A stretch of 5,929 bases of DNA from Bacteroidota bacterium (lineage in GTDB: Bacteria; Bacteroidota; Bacteroidia; CAMBQF01). Below, in pieces: positions 4,656 to 5,929 of this stretch. The stretch lies in NCBI GenBank assembly GCA_027483285.1, contig JAIXUZ010000208.1:1-5929 (forward strand), given 5' to 3'. Below the pieces are notes generated by a model. It was not told the origin of the DNA. It did no database searches and was given only the letters and a program-made list of their open reading frames with translations. Both the position numbers and the translations under genes were made by a program. How positions within the stretch are numbered: position 1 is the stretch's first letter; each line of letters begins with the position of its first letter.

Positions 4656-5165
4656 TTAATTTTTTAATTGCCCCTCAATATCCTTTTCCCACGCAGCAAG
4701 CCATGCGGGGGTTTTAAATTTAGCTGAGTATAACCAGCAAGCAGGGTGTGGCAGGGTGTTGTCAATGTCTGCATGTATAAAGGATGATCCCAACCCTATG
4801 CGCTTAAAATCGGCAGCAATAAGTGCTGCTATCAATTCTTTTGCATGGACTTGACTGCTAAAATGAATGTCGGCAGCCAACCCGCGCACGTGAGCCGAGT
4901 TTTTCTTTCCACCAACGGCGTTATTTAATCGTTCGCAACGGTATCCACTCGTAATATCAAATCCATAACCAGCAGCCCTCATTTTCATGGCTACAATGTC
5001 GAGCCTGCTGCTAAGCTTTTGCATATTGGCTACAATGCTTGGTGGCGGGTTGAATTGCTCTTTGTACTTCAACTTTACAGCTGTTGGGCTCTCGCCCAGT
5101 TGTTGCAATACATCATTGGTAATATTAGTAAAGTTGGCAAGGGTTAGTTGTTGGCTTAGTTGCAT
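4656..5165 (-). CDS. M15-family zinc D-Ala-D-Ala peptidase, probable phage endolysin
   Basis: A 169-residue protein matching the Peptidase_M15_3 type, which cuts peptidoglycan peptides. SGYRCERLNNAVGG (73-86) precedes SAHVRGLAAD (90-99), the SxHxxGxAxD zinc motif with His92 and Asp99. SSFIHADID (127-135) gives the third ligand His131 in HxD. There is no signal peptide, as in endolysins that need a holin or other route to the wall, and the C terminus has a Trp-rich stretch (PACWLYSAKF, PAWLAAWEKD). Its start lies 4 bases after the stop of the small membrane protein gene, suggesting translational coupling. A host cell-wall carboxypeptidase is the alternative, but the lack of an export signal and the phage-like neighbours argue against it. 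Confidence 0.88.
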   Translation of the reverse strand: MQLSQQLTLANFTNITNDVLQQLGESPTAVKLKYKEQFNPPPSIVANMQKLSSRLDIVAMKMRAAGYGFDITSGYRCERLNNAVGGKKNSAHVRGLAADIHFSSQVHAKELIAALIAADFKRIGLGSSFIHADIDNTLPHPACWLYSAKFKTPAWLAAWEKDIEGQLKN

Positions 5166-5169
5166 TGTT

Positions 5170-5448
5170 TTAGGTTTTAAATTTTGATACTTGTTCTTTT
5201 AGGGCCAGGTTTTCTTTGTGTAAATCGGCCACTACTTTTTGCAGTTCTTTTACTTCGGCGCGCAGTTGTTCTACTTCTTTCTTCAGGTCTTCAGCAGTTT
5301 GTCGCCATATTTCTACGGCTTTCTGTACGTTGTCAAGTTCGGTTTGTACCGTTTCTGCCTTTTGTTTCTTGCGGCTGAACAGCCACGTAACGCTGGCTCC
5401 GCCCGCTGCCGACAGGGTAGAGTATACCCATGTTAAATCAGGTTCCAT
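5170..5448 (-). CDS. Small single-span membrane protein with long coiled coil
   Basis: A 92-residue protein with a short acidic N terminus (MEPD), one transmembrane segment (about 6-24, containing VYSTLSAAGGASVTWLF), a basic RKKQK stop, then a highly charged Leu/Val-heptad coiled coil (about 30-90, e.g. LKKEVEQLRAEVKELQKVV). By the positive-inside rule the coiled coil should face the cytoplasm, unlike an inner-membrane spanin, whose coiled coil is periplasmic. It sits directly before the endolysin gene, where holins or holin regulators are often found. A holin role is plausible but unproven, as there is only one span. The next gene starts 4 bases after its stop. Confidence 0.75.
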   Translation of the reverse strand: MEPDLTWVYSTLSAAGGASVTWLFSRKKQKAETVQTELDNVQKAVEIWRQTAEDLKKEVEQLRAEVKELQKVVADLHKENLALKEQVSKFKT

Positions 5449-5481
5449 TGGTTTAGTTTTTTTAATGTTGATTTTATTGCA

Positions 5482-5929
5482 CTATCCCACGGCGCTAATA
5501 TTAATCCGTGGTTTAGTGTTGGGCTGATTTGCCCATAATGGATAAGAAATACTTTTCCTGTTCAAGAATAGATGGCATTCATCCCAATAGGCGCGGGCTT
5601 GGTTTCGGGTTTGGAGTATTAGGCGTTGCAGTGTTTTTTCATCTACCCGTTCTGATACATCGGCATTGTTTTTAAATACAACACCAAAGCGGGTTACATG
5701 TATATTCTGGTTTTCAATAATGCGCGCGTAAGCATAATAAGCCAACACTATTTTTAATCCGGAGAATTCATAGTTTTTGTTCTGATAACTATAAGCACCG
5801 CCATTTAATAACAAAGTGTTTTCTGCTGAGGTTGGGTTATCAAGAATATCCTTGTAAAACACTTCACCAACCAGTGGCTTCAAATCAAATTGCTGCGCTT
5901 GTAAAATGTGGGGATTGATGCGGGTAGTA
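5482..5929 (-). CDS. Phage head-tail connector-like protein (5' end beyond window)
   Basis: The frame runs off the right edge; 148 residues are visible up to TAG 5482-5484. A TTG at 5881-5883 could be read as a start, but the frame continues upstream without a stop and with well-formed sequence (INPHILQAQQFDLKPLVGEV), so the gene is truncated by the window rather than starting there. The layout resembles small head-tail adaptor proteins of Bacteroidota phages (DUF6712/gp6-like): an N-terminal IxPHIxxAQxFDLKPLVG helix, a LLLNGGAY segment, GLKIVLAYYAYARII, TRFGVVFK, and a helical end with RNQARAYWDECHLFL. Assignment is from remembered pattern, not a search. It is followed after 33 bases by the membrane/coiled-coil gene. 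Confidence 0.6.
   Translation of the reverse strand, partial: TTRINPHILQAQQFDLKPLVGEVFYKDILDNPTSAENTLLLNGGAYSYQNKNYEFSGLKIVLAYYAYARIIENQNIHVTRFGVVFKNNADVSERVDEKTLQRLILQTRNQARAYWDECHLFLNRKSISYPLWANQPNTKPRINISAVG

Noticed and set aside
5184..5527. Overlapping plus-strand frames opposite the coiled-coil gene
   Set aside because: Cys/Ser/Phe-rich translations are the complement of Lys/Glu/Gln-rich coiled-coil codons, so they are shadows.

Overview
The window looks like the chromosome of a Bacteroidota member, probably of the Sphingobacteriaceae type (Mucilaginibacter/Pedobacter-like; the genus is inferred, not shown). Reasons: the first full gene has a promoter of the Bacteroidota form (TTTG, 20 bases, TATCTTTG); there are no strong Shine-Dalgarno sequences; ClpP has the phylum-type N-terminal extension and active-site region; trigger factor carries GFRPGKVP.

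Bases 1-2460 are conserved housekeeping DNA read on the + strand. They hold the end of an unidentified gene and its terminator, then tig (trigger factor, 230-1594) and clpP (ClpP protease subunit, 1666-2337). Trigger factor catches nascent chains at the ribosome and ClpP degrades proteins delivered by an AAA+ unfoldase. The unfoldase gene clpX, often the next gene in this phylum, does not follow. Instead there is a double-hairpin element and a terminator-like stem-loop.

Bases 2461-3960 are an AT-rich accessory zone read on the - strand. It holds a small acidic ORF (2621-2866), a very AT-rich predicted lipoprotein (3172-3735) and a 56-residue ORF (3789-3959). A 69-bp element occurs twice, 560 bases apart, each time 80-95 bases past the stop of a - strand ORF. 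In RNA from that strand it forms a stem-loop with a U-rich tail, so it is probably a terminator. Between each ORF stop and its 69-bp element lie what look like coding remnants, and short pieces of these recur inside the 56-residue ORF. I read this as two gene cassettes with a shared 3' end whose coding parts have been replaced.

Bases 3985-5929 are phage-like and read on the - strand, so they run toward clpP. In transcription order: a head-tail connector-like protein (cut by the window edge), a small membrane/coiled-coil protein, an M15-family zinc peptidase (probable endolysin), and a protein with a coiled coil between two hydrophobic ends (possible spanin-like lysis protein). Spacings are 4-33 bases, so they are probably one operon. 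The simplest reading is the end of a prophage or phage-derived element beside tig-clpP, with a lysis cassette followed by accessory cargo genes at its edge.
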